40,351 bases of DNA from Porphyromonas sp. (GTDB lineage: Bacteria > Bacteroidota > Bacteroidia > Bacteroidales > Porphyromonadaceae). Positions within the stretch are counted from its first letter, which is position 1, and each line of letters begins with the position of its first letter. The stretch is taken from NCBI GenBank assembly GCA_030529525.1, contig JAUMWS010000003.1:1-40351 (forward strand). Reading direction: 5' to 3'. The position numbers were made by a program, and so were the translations under genes. The notes under the pieces are model-generated. The model was not told where the DNA came from. It saw only the letters and a list, made by a program, of their open reading frames with translations, and made no database searches. Shown here piece by piece: positions 1 to 7,268 of this stretch.

Positions 1-299
1 GAAAGAATATGCTTGTTTATCGTTTTTGCTTAACAGCTATCAAAATTAGTGTTAATAAAATAGGCGGGATTTAACAACTCGTTCCTGCTCTGAAAACGAC
101 CTCTCCGATCAAAATAGAGAGCAAGAAAAAAGTGAGCATTTTTCGGGATGGAATATATAAAAATGAGTGCTCGCTGTCTGTCTCTCATACTTTCTCTTTT
201 TTGTTTGTTCTTCGGTATGGTAAAAAGGTCTATCAATAGGGGTATCGGATTGATATTAAAATAAGTTGCCTGATGCTATTAAGGAAGAAAAATTATGTG
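1..299. other. Intergenic region, no gene recognised
   Basis: About 300 bases before the first gene carry no convincing coding sequence. A 68-codon minus-strand frame exists but has no recognisable family, and its 5' part overlaps AT-rich DNA. The stretch contains one copy of a dispersed repeat (110-167) that reappears near 34824-34882. The gene upstream of this gap lies outside the window. Confidence 0.6.
110..167 (+). repeat. Dispersed intergenic repeat, copy 1
   Basis: Two exact blocks are shared with 34824-34882: CAAAATAGAGAGCA (14 bases, here 110-123) and ATGGAATATATAAAAATGA (19 bases, here 148-166). The block-to-block offset is 38 bases here and 39 in the other copy, so the pair is homologous and not two chance matches. 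Upstream flanks also look loosely alike (an ATTTAACA word precedes both). The function is unknown. Confidence 0.6.
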
Positions 300-307
300 T
301 ATTTTTG
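300..307 (+). promoter_or_regulatory. Putative promoter -7 element for folC-coaX
   Basis: TATTTTTG matches the Bacteroidetes -7 consensus TAnnTTTG. No good TTG lies at the -33 spacing. If used, transcription would start near 313, leaving a leader of only about 10 to 15 bases before the ATGATGATG start triplet at 322-330. Confidence 0.4.
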
Positions 308-321
308 CCTCCTGAATAGAA

Positions 322-2448
322 ATGATGATGGACAAAATATCCACATATTCAGAAGCAATCACATATCTCTTCAATAGCTTTCCCATGTTTCAGAACGTGG
401 GCGGGAAGGCTTATAAGCCGGGCTTGGATACGGTCTTAAAGCTTCTTGAAAAGCTTGGTAATCCTCATCAAAAACTGCGTACCATTCATGTGGCAGGTAC
501 CAACGGCAAGGGTTCTACCTCTTCTCTTCTGGCATCTGTACTGCATGAAAGTGGGCTGAAAGTGGGTCTGTTTACCTCTCCTCACCTTGTGGACTTTTCC
601 GAACGAATTCGCGTGGATGGGAAAGTGATAGAAGAGGAGTTTGTTGTAGACTTTTGCAATTTGGTCAGACCTTGGTGCGAAGAGTTGAAATTATCTCCAT
701 CCTTTTTTGAACTAACCACCGCCATGGCTTTTGCCTACTATCTCGATAAAAAGGTGGATATTGCCGTCATAGAGGTTGGAATGGGTGGTCGCTTGGACAG
801 TACCAATGTAATCACTCCGATTTTGAGCATTATCACCAATGTCAGCCTTGATCATACGGCATACTTGGGAGGTACTTTGGCAGAGATAGCAAGCGAAAAA
901 GCAGGTATTATAAAGCCCGGAGTGCCCGTGGTATTGGGAAATTATGAAGAGTCGGATGTACTCAGAGCCGTGGAGAAGAAAGCCAAAGAGGAGAAAGCTC
1001 CGCTTCATCTGTGCAGAAGGGAGGTTGTTTTACGCTCTTATGAAGAGAATGCGGATGGGAGCCATGGCTTGGAAAGCTCTCTCTTCGGACCGCTACATCT
1101 TATATTGAGAGGCCGTCATCAGCTGGAAAATGCCACTACTGTCCTGACAGCTTTAGAGCTACTGAAAACTCGTTTAGAGGGTAAGAGGATAGAGGCGGAA
1201 GCTGTGAGAAGAGGTTTTTTGAACGTCGAAAATATTGGTCTTGCCGGTCGGATGCAGAAGCTGAGCGACATGCCGGATCTCTACATAGATACCGGACACA
1301 ACGTGGGAGCGTGGAATCATCTAAGCCCCTACTTGGAGTCCGTTTTGGATAAAGGAAAAGAGCTTCATATCGTCATCGGGATGGCAGAAGACAAAGATGT
1401 ATCTGCCGTCTTTGAGATGTTGCCCAAACGAGCACGTTATTATATCACTCAAAGCAGGGGAGAGCGGGCTTGTGCAGCAGAAAAATTATCAGCATTGGCA
1501 CACTCCAATGGGCTTAATCATATAGTCGTAAAGCCTGTATGGGAAGCATTGGAGCAGGCATACGCTTCTGCTATGAGAGCTCAGGAGAAGTCCGTAGTGC
1601 TTGTTTGCGGAAGTAACTTTGTGGTTGCGGAAGTGTTGGAAAAGGAGTTATCCCTTCTGACGTCTAAGTGGAAAGCTCCGAACGGAACATCCTTAGCCGG
1701 ACGTTTTTTCGTTACCGTGGATAGTGGAAACAGTGCTTTGAAGGCTACTCTATTCCATGGTCGAGTAGCTCTTTGGCAGCAATCTTTCTCTTCGGTGGAC
1801 GAGCTTTTGTTGCCACTGCAATCTGTTTTAGAAGAACTGGCTATACCGATGGATAAGGTTGTGGGCATGGTCATATCTACATCTGTGCCTTGTTCGGAAT
1901 TGGAAACCAAGCTGAATGGAATAGGACTGAGAACCATCCGTTTCGATCTCGATACCCTCAAACTTCCTTTCGGTATCGCCTACAAGTCGCCTCAGACACT
2001 GGGACAGGATAGGATTGCAGCATGTGTGGGAGCTTCGATTTCTGCCGGAAAGCGAGACTTTTTGGTAGTGGATTGTGGGACAGCTATCACACTCGATTTG
2101 GTACAAGATGGAGCTTACAGGGGAGGCGTTATAGCTCCGGGATTGGATATGAGGCTGAAAGCACTTCATGATTATACGCACAGATTGCCGTTGGTTCCCA
2201 AAAATCTTTCTACTGAAACTTTAATAGGGCAAAATACGGAAGAGTGTGTCTATCATGGTACAGTCTCATCTGCACGCCTCGAAGTGGCAGCATGGATAGA
2301 AGAAATCTCGGAAAAGATCACTCCGGTTTTGGTTTATTTAACGGGAGGAGACCGTATTTATTTTGAAACAATAGCGAAAAATACCATCTTTGCAGATAGT
2401 TGTCTTGTTAGAACAGGACTAAATGAGATATTGATAACGAATGTATAG
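322..2448 (+). CDS. folC-coaX: Bifunctional folylpolyglutamate synthase / type III pantothenate kinase fusion
   Basis: The single 708-residue frame holds two complete enzymes. Residues 1 to about 445 are FolC/MurC-type ligase, which adds glutamate to dihydropteroate or folate. The visible motifs are the P-loop GTNGKGST (59-66), SPHLVDFSERI (86-96) and EVGMGGRLDSTN (151-162). After a short linker, residues 461-708 (248 residues, normal CoaX size) are type III pantothenate kinase, the first step of CoA synthesis. It has the phosphate-binding DSGNS (467-471), PQTLGQDR (557-564), DCGTAITLD (584-592) and GGVIAPG (601-607). No ATG lies at the junction, so both halves are probably made as one chain. 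The start is one of three consecutive ATGs. The 3' end overlaps the next gene by 8 bases. FolC and CoaX are normally separate proteins; the joint function is inferred from intact motifs, not shown. Confidence 0.92.
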   Translation: MMMDKISTYSEAITYLFNSFPMFQNVGGKAYKPGLDTVLKLLEKLGNPHQKLRTIHVAGTNGKGSTSSLLASVLHESGLKVGLFTSPHLVDFSERIRVDGKVIEEEFVVDFCNLVRPWCEELKLSPSFFELTTAMAFAYYLDKKVDIAVIEVGMGGRLDSTNVITPILSIITNVSLDHTAYLGGTLAEIASEKAGIIKPGVPVVLGNYEESDVLRAVEKKAKEEKAPLHLCRREVVLRSYEENADGSHGLESSLFGPLHLILRGRHQLENATTVLTALELLKTRLEGKRIEAEAVRRGFLNVENIGLAGRMQKLSDMPDLYIDTGHNVGAWNHLSPYLESVLDKGKELHIVIGMAEDKDVSAVFEMLPKRARYYITQSRGERACAAEKLSALAHSNGLNHIVVKPVWEALEQAYASAMRAQEKSVVLVCGSNFVVAEVLEKELSLLTSKWKAPNGTSLAGRFFVTVDSGNSALKATLFHGRVALWQQSFSSVDELLLPLQSVLEELAIPMDKVVGMVISTSVPCSELETKLNGIGLRTIRFDLDTLKLPFGIAYKSPQTLGQDRIAACVGASISAGKRDFLVVDCGTAITLDLVQDGAYRGGVIAPGLDMRLKALHDYTHRLPLVPKNLSTETLIGQNTEECVYHGTVSSARLEVAAWIEEISEKITPVLVYLTGGDRIYFETIAKNTIFADSCLVRTGLNEILITNV

Positions 2449-3727
2449 AAAGAGAGCAATAAGATTTATTGCAATATTTGCAGTAACAATAAGTTTTTTC
2501 GTGGGAGTAGCGAACGCTCAAAGCATTGAAACATCGCCCCTCTCTCGGTATGGTTACGGATCTTTGATAGAGGCTTCTCCAATCTCTTATAGAGGTATGG
2601 GAGGTGTCGGTATAGGGTTGCGTCAAAATAATATGATCAACTTTAAAAATCCGGCTGCCTTTTCTGTCGTGGATTCTCTCTCCTTTGTTTTTGATATAGC
2701 ACTTACTTCAAACTATAAGATGCTAAGGGAAAACGAACTGAAGAAGAATACATTGCAGGCGAATATAGACTATCTTGCGTTTCAAATGTCTCTTTTCAAC
2801 TCCGTGGGGTTGAGCTTTGGAGTGATACCCTATTCAAGAGTAGGATATGTAGCACAGTCTTCAAGTGAGATAGAAGGATTCCCCAATGCTGTTTATAAAC
2901 AAACTTTCAAGGGGAGCGGATCTCTTCAGAATGCTTACATGGGAGTGGGCATTAAGCTTTTTGAGAAGTTGTCTTTGGGTGCGAAGGTCAATTATCTTTT
3001 TGGATCTACCATACATGAGGTAACTTCCGTCCCTAATTCTACGCTGATCAATACCCGTTATGTGAGAGAAACATGGCGTACATCTACTTGGTCTGCCACA
3101 TTCGGGGCACAGTTTCATCATCGCACCAAAGATTGGGAGTCTGTGTTGGGTGCAACACTCTCTCCTTCTCTCGTGCATAGACCAAAGATGTCTCTGTTTG
3201 AAGATAGAGACTTCGGAAAGGTGCTCACTCCCGATGTTTATACAAAGGAGGAGACTTATATCGGAAAACTTCCGCTTGAAGTGGGAATTGGAGCAAGCTT
3301 GAACTATCGGAATAAACTTTTGACAGCTTTTGACGTCAAATATACAGACTGGGAAAGCGTTCCCAATCTTTTCGAACGGCAGAATGTATCATATAAAAAT
3401 GCTTGGCATGTTGCACTTGGTGCATCTTACCGGACAAACCCTCTGTCTCGATCCTATTCGGATAATATCGTGTATAGAGCAGGAGTTAACTTTGCAACGC
3501 CACATATAGAGCACCATAAATGGGGACACTCTTCTACTTTGGGCATTTCGCTCGGTCTTGGACTCCCTATCTATGTGAATGATGAGAGGGCTTCTCTACT
3601 TAATCTTAGCTTGGAATATGTAAAGAGCCTGAATGACAAGAGAGCTATCTTAAAGGAAGATGCAATAAAGCTCTCTGTGGGTATAAACTTTAGTGAGACT
3701 TGGTTCCGCAAACTCAAGATATATTAA
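2441..3727 (+). CDS. Outer-membrane beta-barrel protein next to coaX
   Basis: This 428-residue protein has a clear signal peptide (basic MYRKR, a hydrophobic stretch to residue 24, cleavage likely after VANA-Q). The mature part consists of alternating short beta-type segments rich in Gly, Tyr and Ser and ends in an aromatic-rich strand (KLKIY). This is typical of a FadL/OmpP1-like outer-membrane barrel. The N-terminal words SPLSRYGYG and YRGMGGVGIG fit the conserved Bacteroidetes barrel family found beside coaX. The substrate is unknown. The start overlaps the folC-coaX stop by 8 bases, so translation is probably coupled. A shorter start is unlikely because the signal peptide would be lost. 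Confidence 0.8.
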   Translation: MYRKRAIRFIAIFAVTISFFVGVANAQSIETSPLSRYGYGSLIEASPISYRGMGGVGIGLRQNNMINFKNPAAFSVVDSLSFVFDIALTSNYKMLRENELKKNTLQANIDYLAFQMSLFNSVGLSFGVIPYSRVGYVAQSSSEIEGFPNAVYKQTFKGSGSLQNAYMGVGIKLFEKLSLGAKVNYLFGSTIHEVTSVPNSTLINTRYVRETWRTSTWSATFGAQFHHRTKDWESVLGATLSPSLVHRPKMSLFEDRDFGKVLTPDVYTKEETYIGKLPLEVGIGASLNYRNKLLTAFDVKYTDWESVPNLFERQNVSYKNAWHVALGASYRTNPLSRSYSDNIVYRAGVNFATPHIEHHKWGHSSTLGISLGLGLPIYVNDERASLLNLSLEYVKSLNDKRAILKEDAIKLSVGINFSETWFRKLKIY

Positions 3728-3795
3728 CTTAGAACAACGACAAAAGATTTTTGTGATAAATAACAGGAATTGTAAAATAGCAAAAAGAACATAAG

Positions 3796-5172
3796 ATGAA
3801 AAAAACACTACTTTTCACCATTGCCATGATTGCAATGAGTGCATGGACTTCTAAGGCTAATAATATTGTTTCTTCAATTGCTGACTCAGCACCTAATGCA
3901 GCAATTGATACTACAGAATGCCGCAAGAATGTTTCTTACTTTAAGATCCATGCTAAGACGAACAACTTTCAGGATGCTTACGATTTCTGGTTGAAAGTTT
4001 ACAAGAACTGCCCGGACATGACTAAGGACATATACATCGTAGGTCCTCAGATCTTGAAGTGGAAAATAGCAGATGCAAAGACACAGGAAGAGAAGACTAA
4101 GTACATCAACCAACTTATGGAAGTGTACGATACAAGAATGAAGTATTTTGCAAATGATCCACAGTTCGGTCCCGACTATATCTTAGCTTCAAAGGTTATG
4201 GACTACATCGAGACTATGGCTGAGAAGGCAGACTACGAAATGATTTATAATTGGCTCAAGGATATCGTAGCGGAGAAAAAAGAGAAGACAGATTATATGG
4301 CATTGAACTTTTATCTCTATTCTTCAATGGTAAAAGTTATTAAGAATCCTGACCATAAGGAACAATACATAAATGAGTATTTGACTATCTCCAAATATTA
4401 TGAAGATGCTCTTAAAAGAGCTCATGAGAAGGGGGACATGGACAGAGTAAGACTCTATACAGACCTTAAAACAGCCGCTGATACTCAATTTGCATCAAGT
4501 GGTGCTGCAAGCTGCGATATGCTCCAAAAAATATATGGAAGCAAAATAGAGGAGAATAAGGATAACAAGGAGTACTTGGATAACGTTATAGCTCTTCTTC
4601 GTAGAGTGAACTGTTTGGAAAGCGATATCTACTTCCGTGCTTCGGAGTTCGCTTATGCTATATCTCCTTCGGCTGAAGCTGCTTTAGGACTTGCTAAGAG
4701 AGCACACCTGAACAAGGATAGAGCTAGAGCCAACCAGCTGTTTGAAGAAGCAGCAGCTCTTTCTACTTCTTCGGATCAAAGAGCAGACATATATTATATA
4801 ATAGCTCAACTTGCTTACGAACAAGGTCAGTACTCTCGTGCAAGACAGTATGCAAATAAGGCAATGGATGAAAAGTCCGGCTTTGGATCTCCATTGATCT
4901 TGATTGCAAATGCTTATGCTGCTACGGCTAATTCTATTTTCCCTGATGATGCAGTGAAGGCTCGTATCGTTTACTGTCTTGCTGTGGATAAGCTTGAAAG
5001 AGCAAGATCAATAGACCCATCTGTATCAGCAGAAGCAGGAAGACTGATTGCAAGATATAGATCTTACTTCCCAAGTAAGGAAGATGTCTTTATGCACCCT
5101 GACCTAAAGGAAGGACAAAGCATAGCTATCGGTGGATGGATAGGTGAGACTACTACTATCCGTGTCAAGTAA
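3796..5172 (+). CDS. Secreted tetratricopeptide-repeat protein
   Basis: This 458-residue protein has a signal peptide (MKKTLLFTIAMIAMSAWTSKA). The first half is helical with many Lys, Asp and Tyr residues. From about 270 to 400 there are clear TPR-like helix pairs (for example ALGLAKRAHLNKDRARANQL and AQLAYEQGQYSRARQYANKA). TPR arrays bind other proteins, so a periplasmic scaffold role in envelope assembly is inferred. It sits between a barrel gene (68 bases upstream) and lptC (8 bases downstream), an arrangement I recall from other Bacteroidales. No catalytic motif is visible. The ATG follows a purine-rich AAAAAGAACATAAG stretch. Confidence 0.8.
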   Translation: MKKTLLFTIAMIAMSAWTSKANNIVSSIADSAPNAAIDTTECRKNVSYFKIHAKTNNFQDAYDFWLKVYKNCPDMTKDIYIVGPQILKWKIADAKTQEEKTKYINQLMEVYDTRMKYFANDPQFGPDYILASKVMDYIETMAEKADYEMIYNWLKDIVAEKKEKTDYMALNFYLYSSMVKVIKNPDHKEQYINEYLTISKYYEDALKRAHEKGDMDRVRLYTDLKTAADTQFASSGAASCDMLQKIYGSKIEENKDNKEYLDNVIALLRRVNCLESDIYFRASEFAYAISPSAEAALGLAKRAHLNKDRARANQLFEEAAALSTSSDQRADIYYIIAQLAYEQGQYSRARQYANKAMDEKSGFGSPLILIANAYAATANSIFPDDAVKARIVYCLAVDKLERARSIDPSVSAEAGRLIARYRSYFPSKEDVFMHPDLKEGQSIAIGGWIGETTTIRVK

Positions 5173-5180
5173 GAGCGAAC

Positions 5181-5906
5181 GTGTACAACGATAAAGATTA
5201 TAACCAAGGTCGAACGACCGCAATAAATAGAATAACACAACCTCAAACATGGGGTTGTGTTATTGTTGCATTATATCTGCTTTCTGCATTAACTTCGTGC
5301 GGCGGCGTAAAAACCGATGCAATAAAAGACTTTTCCGATAGCATCTCTTATGCAGTTTACACTCGTGGTGTAGAGACTTTAATTTCGGATTCGGGAGTTA
5401 CAAAGTATAAGTTGAAAGCTGACGAGTGGTACATTTTTAGTAATGATACATTGAATCAGTGGAGTTTCCCGAAAGGGATATATCTTGAGCAGTTCGATAC
5501 TTTATTTGTCCCACAAGCGACTGTGCGTTCCGATTCTGCTTTCTATCATGTACCAAGAGAAACTTGGGAATTGATAGGCAATGTGGAGATCATTAATCTT
5601 TTAGGAGATAGATTTACTACCAACAGAATGTTTTGGAATAGGACAAAACAGCTTATCTATTCGGATGAATATGTAAGAGTTGACCTTGCTAATGGGAATC
5701 AGATAGAAGGGCTTGAAGGTTTTGAAAGCAATGAAAATATGACCCGATTTGAGTTTAAAAAATCAATGGCCAACTTCTTGCTTCAAGACGGCGAGATGGT
5801 TAAAAACTCACCAGCTCCATCAAGTGTAGCCCCGACGGACTCAATTCCGAAGAAAGAAGAGCGAAAAATTAAGCACAAGTCCGATATTAATACAACGACT
5901 AACTAA
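5181..5906 (+). CDS. lptC: LPS export periplasmic protein LptC-like lipoprotein
   Basis: This 241-residue protein matches the size and layout of LptC, which receives lipopolysaccharide from the LptBFG ABC transporter and passes it to LptA. After a 25-residue polar N-terminus comes a hydrophobic segment ending in the lipobox SALTSC (Cys40), so it looks like a lipoprotein. The family's beta-jellyroll region follows, with words such as LKADEWYIF, FPKGIYLEQFD and ETWELIGNVEIINLLGDRF. The C-terminal 40 residues are low-complexity and lysine-rich. The only plausible start is GTG at 5181, because no in-frame ATG precedes the membrane segment. It begins 8 bases after the TPR gene and is followed 20 bases later by the CNNM/CBS gene. 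The long n-region before the lipobox is unusual. Confidence 0.8.
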   Translation: MYNDKDYNQGRTTAINRITQPQTWGCVIVALYLLSALTSCGGVKTDAIKDFSDSISYAVYTRGVETLISDSGVTKYKLKADEWYIFSNDTLNQWSFPKGIYLEQFDTLFVPQATVRSDSAFYHVPRETWELIGNVEIINLLGDRFTTNRMFWNRTKQLIYSDEYVRVDLANGNQIEGLEGFESNENMTRFEFKKSMANFLLQDGEMVKNSPAPSSVAPTDSIPKKEERKIKHKSDINTTTN

Positions 5907-5926
5907 GTTAAGACTCGAGAAGAACT

Positions 5927-7195
5927 ATGATTTATCTCTACATCTTTATCTGCGTCTTGTTCTCTGCCTTTTTTTCGGGGATGGAGATTGCTTTTGTCTC
6001 TTCAGACAGGCTACGCATAGAGTTAGACAAGTCTTCTGACAATCGCATAGGAAAGTTGCAAACTCTTTTCTTCAATAATCCGGGACAGTTTATTACCACA
6101 ATGCTTGTGGGAAATAATATCGCCCTGGTTGTTTTTGGGCTTCTCATGGCTCAACTTTTGGAGCCTTCTCTCTCTCTTATTATATCCAACCCGTTCTTGG
6201 TTGTATTGGCGCAGACACTTATTTCTACTGCTATAATTCTTATAACAGCTGAATTTATTCCTAAAGCCATCGCCAAAATCAATCCGAATTGGAGTTTAAG
6301 ATTCTTCTCTTTTCCTCTTACCATAATTTATATTGTTCTCTATCCGATAGCAAAGCTTTCGGCTTTGTTGTCTAATTTGCTTTTATTCCTATTCGGGATA
6401 CGCAAGGATATGAGTGCAGAGGTGAAGCTTGGAAAAATAGACTTGGACAACTACATAGAAGTAAATCAAGGGGAAGTATCTCAGGGTAAAGAGCCTGCAA
6501 TAGGAGGAGTAAAGATCTTGCAGAATGCGATAGACTTTTCCGATGTTCATCTTAGAGACTGCTTAGTCCCGCGCAACGAGATTGTTGCAGTAGAAGAGAG
6601 TGCCACAAGAGAAGAGCTTTTGGAATTATTTATTTCCTCCGGATTCTCAAAGATTATAGTTTACAGAGATACAATAGATGACATCATTGGCTATATACAT
6701 TCGGTCGAAATGTTTGCAGAGCAGCGAGGAGATTGGAGAAAAAGTATTCGTTCCACGCTTTATGCTCCCGAAAGTGTATTGGCGCAGAAGATGATGAAGA
6801 AGCTGATGCAGGAGAAGATGAGTATTGCTGTAGTGGTGGACGAACTTGGAGGAACGGCCGGAATAGTTACACTTGAAGATCTATTGGAGGAGATATTCGG
6901 GGATATAGAGGACGAACACGATACTTTATCCGTTGTAATGAAGCAGACGGGAGATAACGAATATATCTTTTCGGGGCGTGCGGAGATTGATGATATTAAC
7001 GATAAATTTTCTCTTAACCTTCCCACATCTCCGGATTATCTCACGATTGCGGGGTTAATACTGGATCTGCATCAATCTTTACCCAATAGAGGCGACATTA
7101 TCTTATTGGAACCTCACTTTAAGTTTAATATTATAAGGGCAACAAAAAATAAAATAATGTTGGTGCGTCTTACCATAGCTAATTCCCCTGAATAG
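5927..7195 (+). CDS. CNNM/CBS/CorC-domain membrane protein (hemolysin C family)
   Basis: This 422-residue inner-membrane protein has the standard layout of the HlyC/CorC (CNNM) family. Residues 1 to about 145 form the CNNM transmembrane domain with the signature FSGMEIAFVSSDRLR near the start. A CBS-domain pair follows at about 195-315 (LRDCLVPRNEIVAVE, and IAVVVDELGGTAGIVTLEDLLEEIFGDI). The C-terminal CorC_HlyC domain (about 340-420) contains YIFSGRAEIDDIN. Relatives act as divalent-cation, especially Mg2+, transporters or regulators. The related GldE supports gliding and secretion in other Bacteroidetes. Transport activity here is inferred from family only. It is co-directional with lptC, 20 bases apart. 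Confidence 0.9.
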   Translation: MIYLYIFICVLFSAFFSGMEIAFVSSDRLRIELDKSSDNRIGKLQTLFFNNPGQFITTMLVGNNIALVVFGLLMAQLLEPSLSLIISNPFLVVLAQTLISTAIILITAEFIPKAIAKINPNWSLRFFSFPLTIIYIVLYPIAKLSALLSNLLLFLFGIRKDMSAEVKLGKIDLDNYIEVNQGEVSQGKEPAIGGVKILQNAIDFSDVHLRDCLVPRNEIVAVEESATREELLELFISSGFSKIIVYRDTIDDIIGYIHSVEMFAEQRGDWRKSIRSTLYAPESVLAQKMMKKLMQEKMSIAVVVDELGGTAGIVTLEDLLEEIFGDIEDEHDTLSVVMKQTGDNEYIFSGRAEIDDINDKFSLNLPTSPDYLTIAGLILDLHQSLPNRGDIILLEPHFKFNIIRATKNKIMLVRLTIANSPE

Positions 7196-7219
7196 TGTAG
7201 CTATACAGTAAAAAATATG

Positions 7220-7227
7220 TACCTTTG
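7220..7227 (+). promoter_or_regulatory. Putative -7 element for ppiD
   Basis: TACCTTTG matches TAnnTTTG and lies 42 bases before the ppiD ATG. The expected -33 TTG is missing at exact spacing (GTG at 7195-7197). It suggests ppiD can be transcribed separately from the upstream genes. Confidence 0.5.
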
Positions 7228-7268
7228 TTCCTCGTAAATCATGTAAATTAAAACTATAATATCATTAT

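Noticed and set aside
30-236. 68-codon minus-strand frame at the window start
   Set aside because: No family resemblance, lies in AT-rich intergenic DNA and covers a dispersed repeat.
1600-1720. Possible frameshift or missing stop joining folC and coaX artificially
   Set aside because: The linker reads smoothly in one frame, both domains are full length and no start codon fits a separate coaX, so a real fusion is more likely. Resequencing would settle it.
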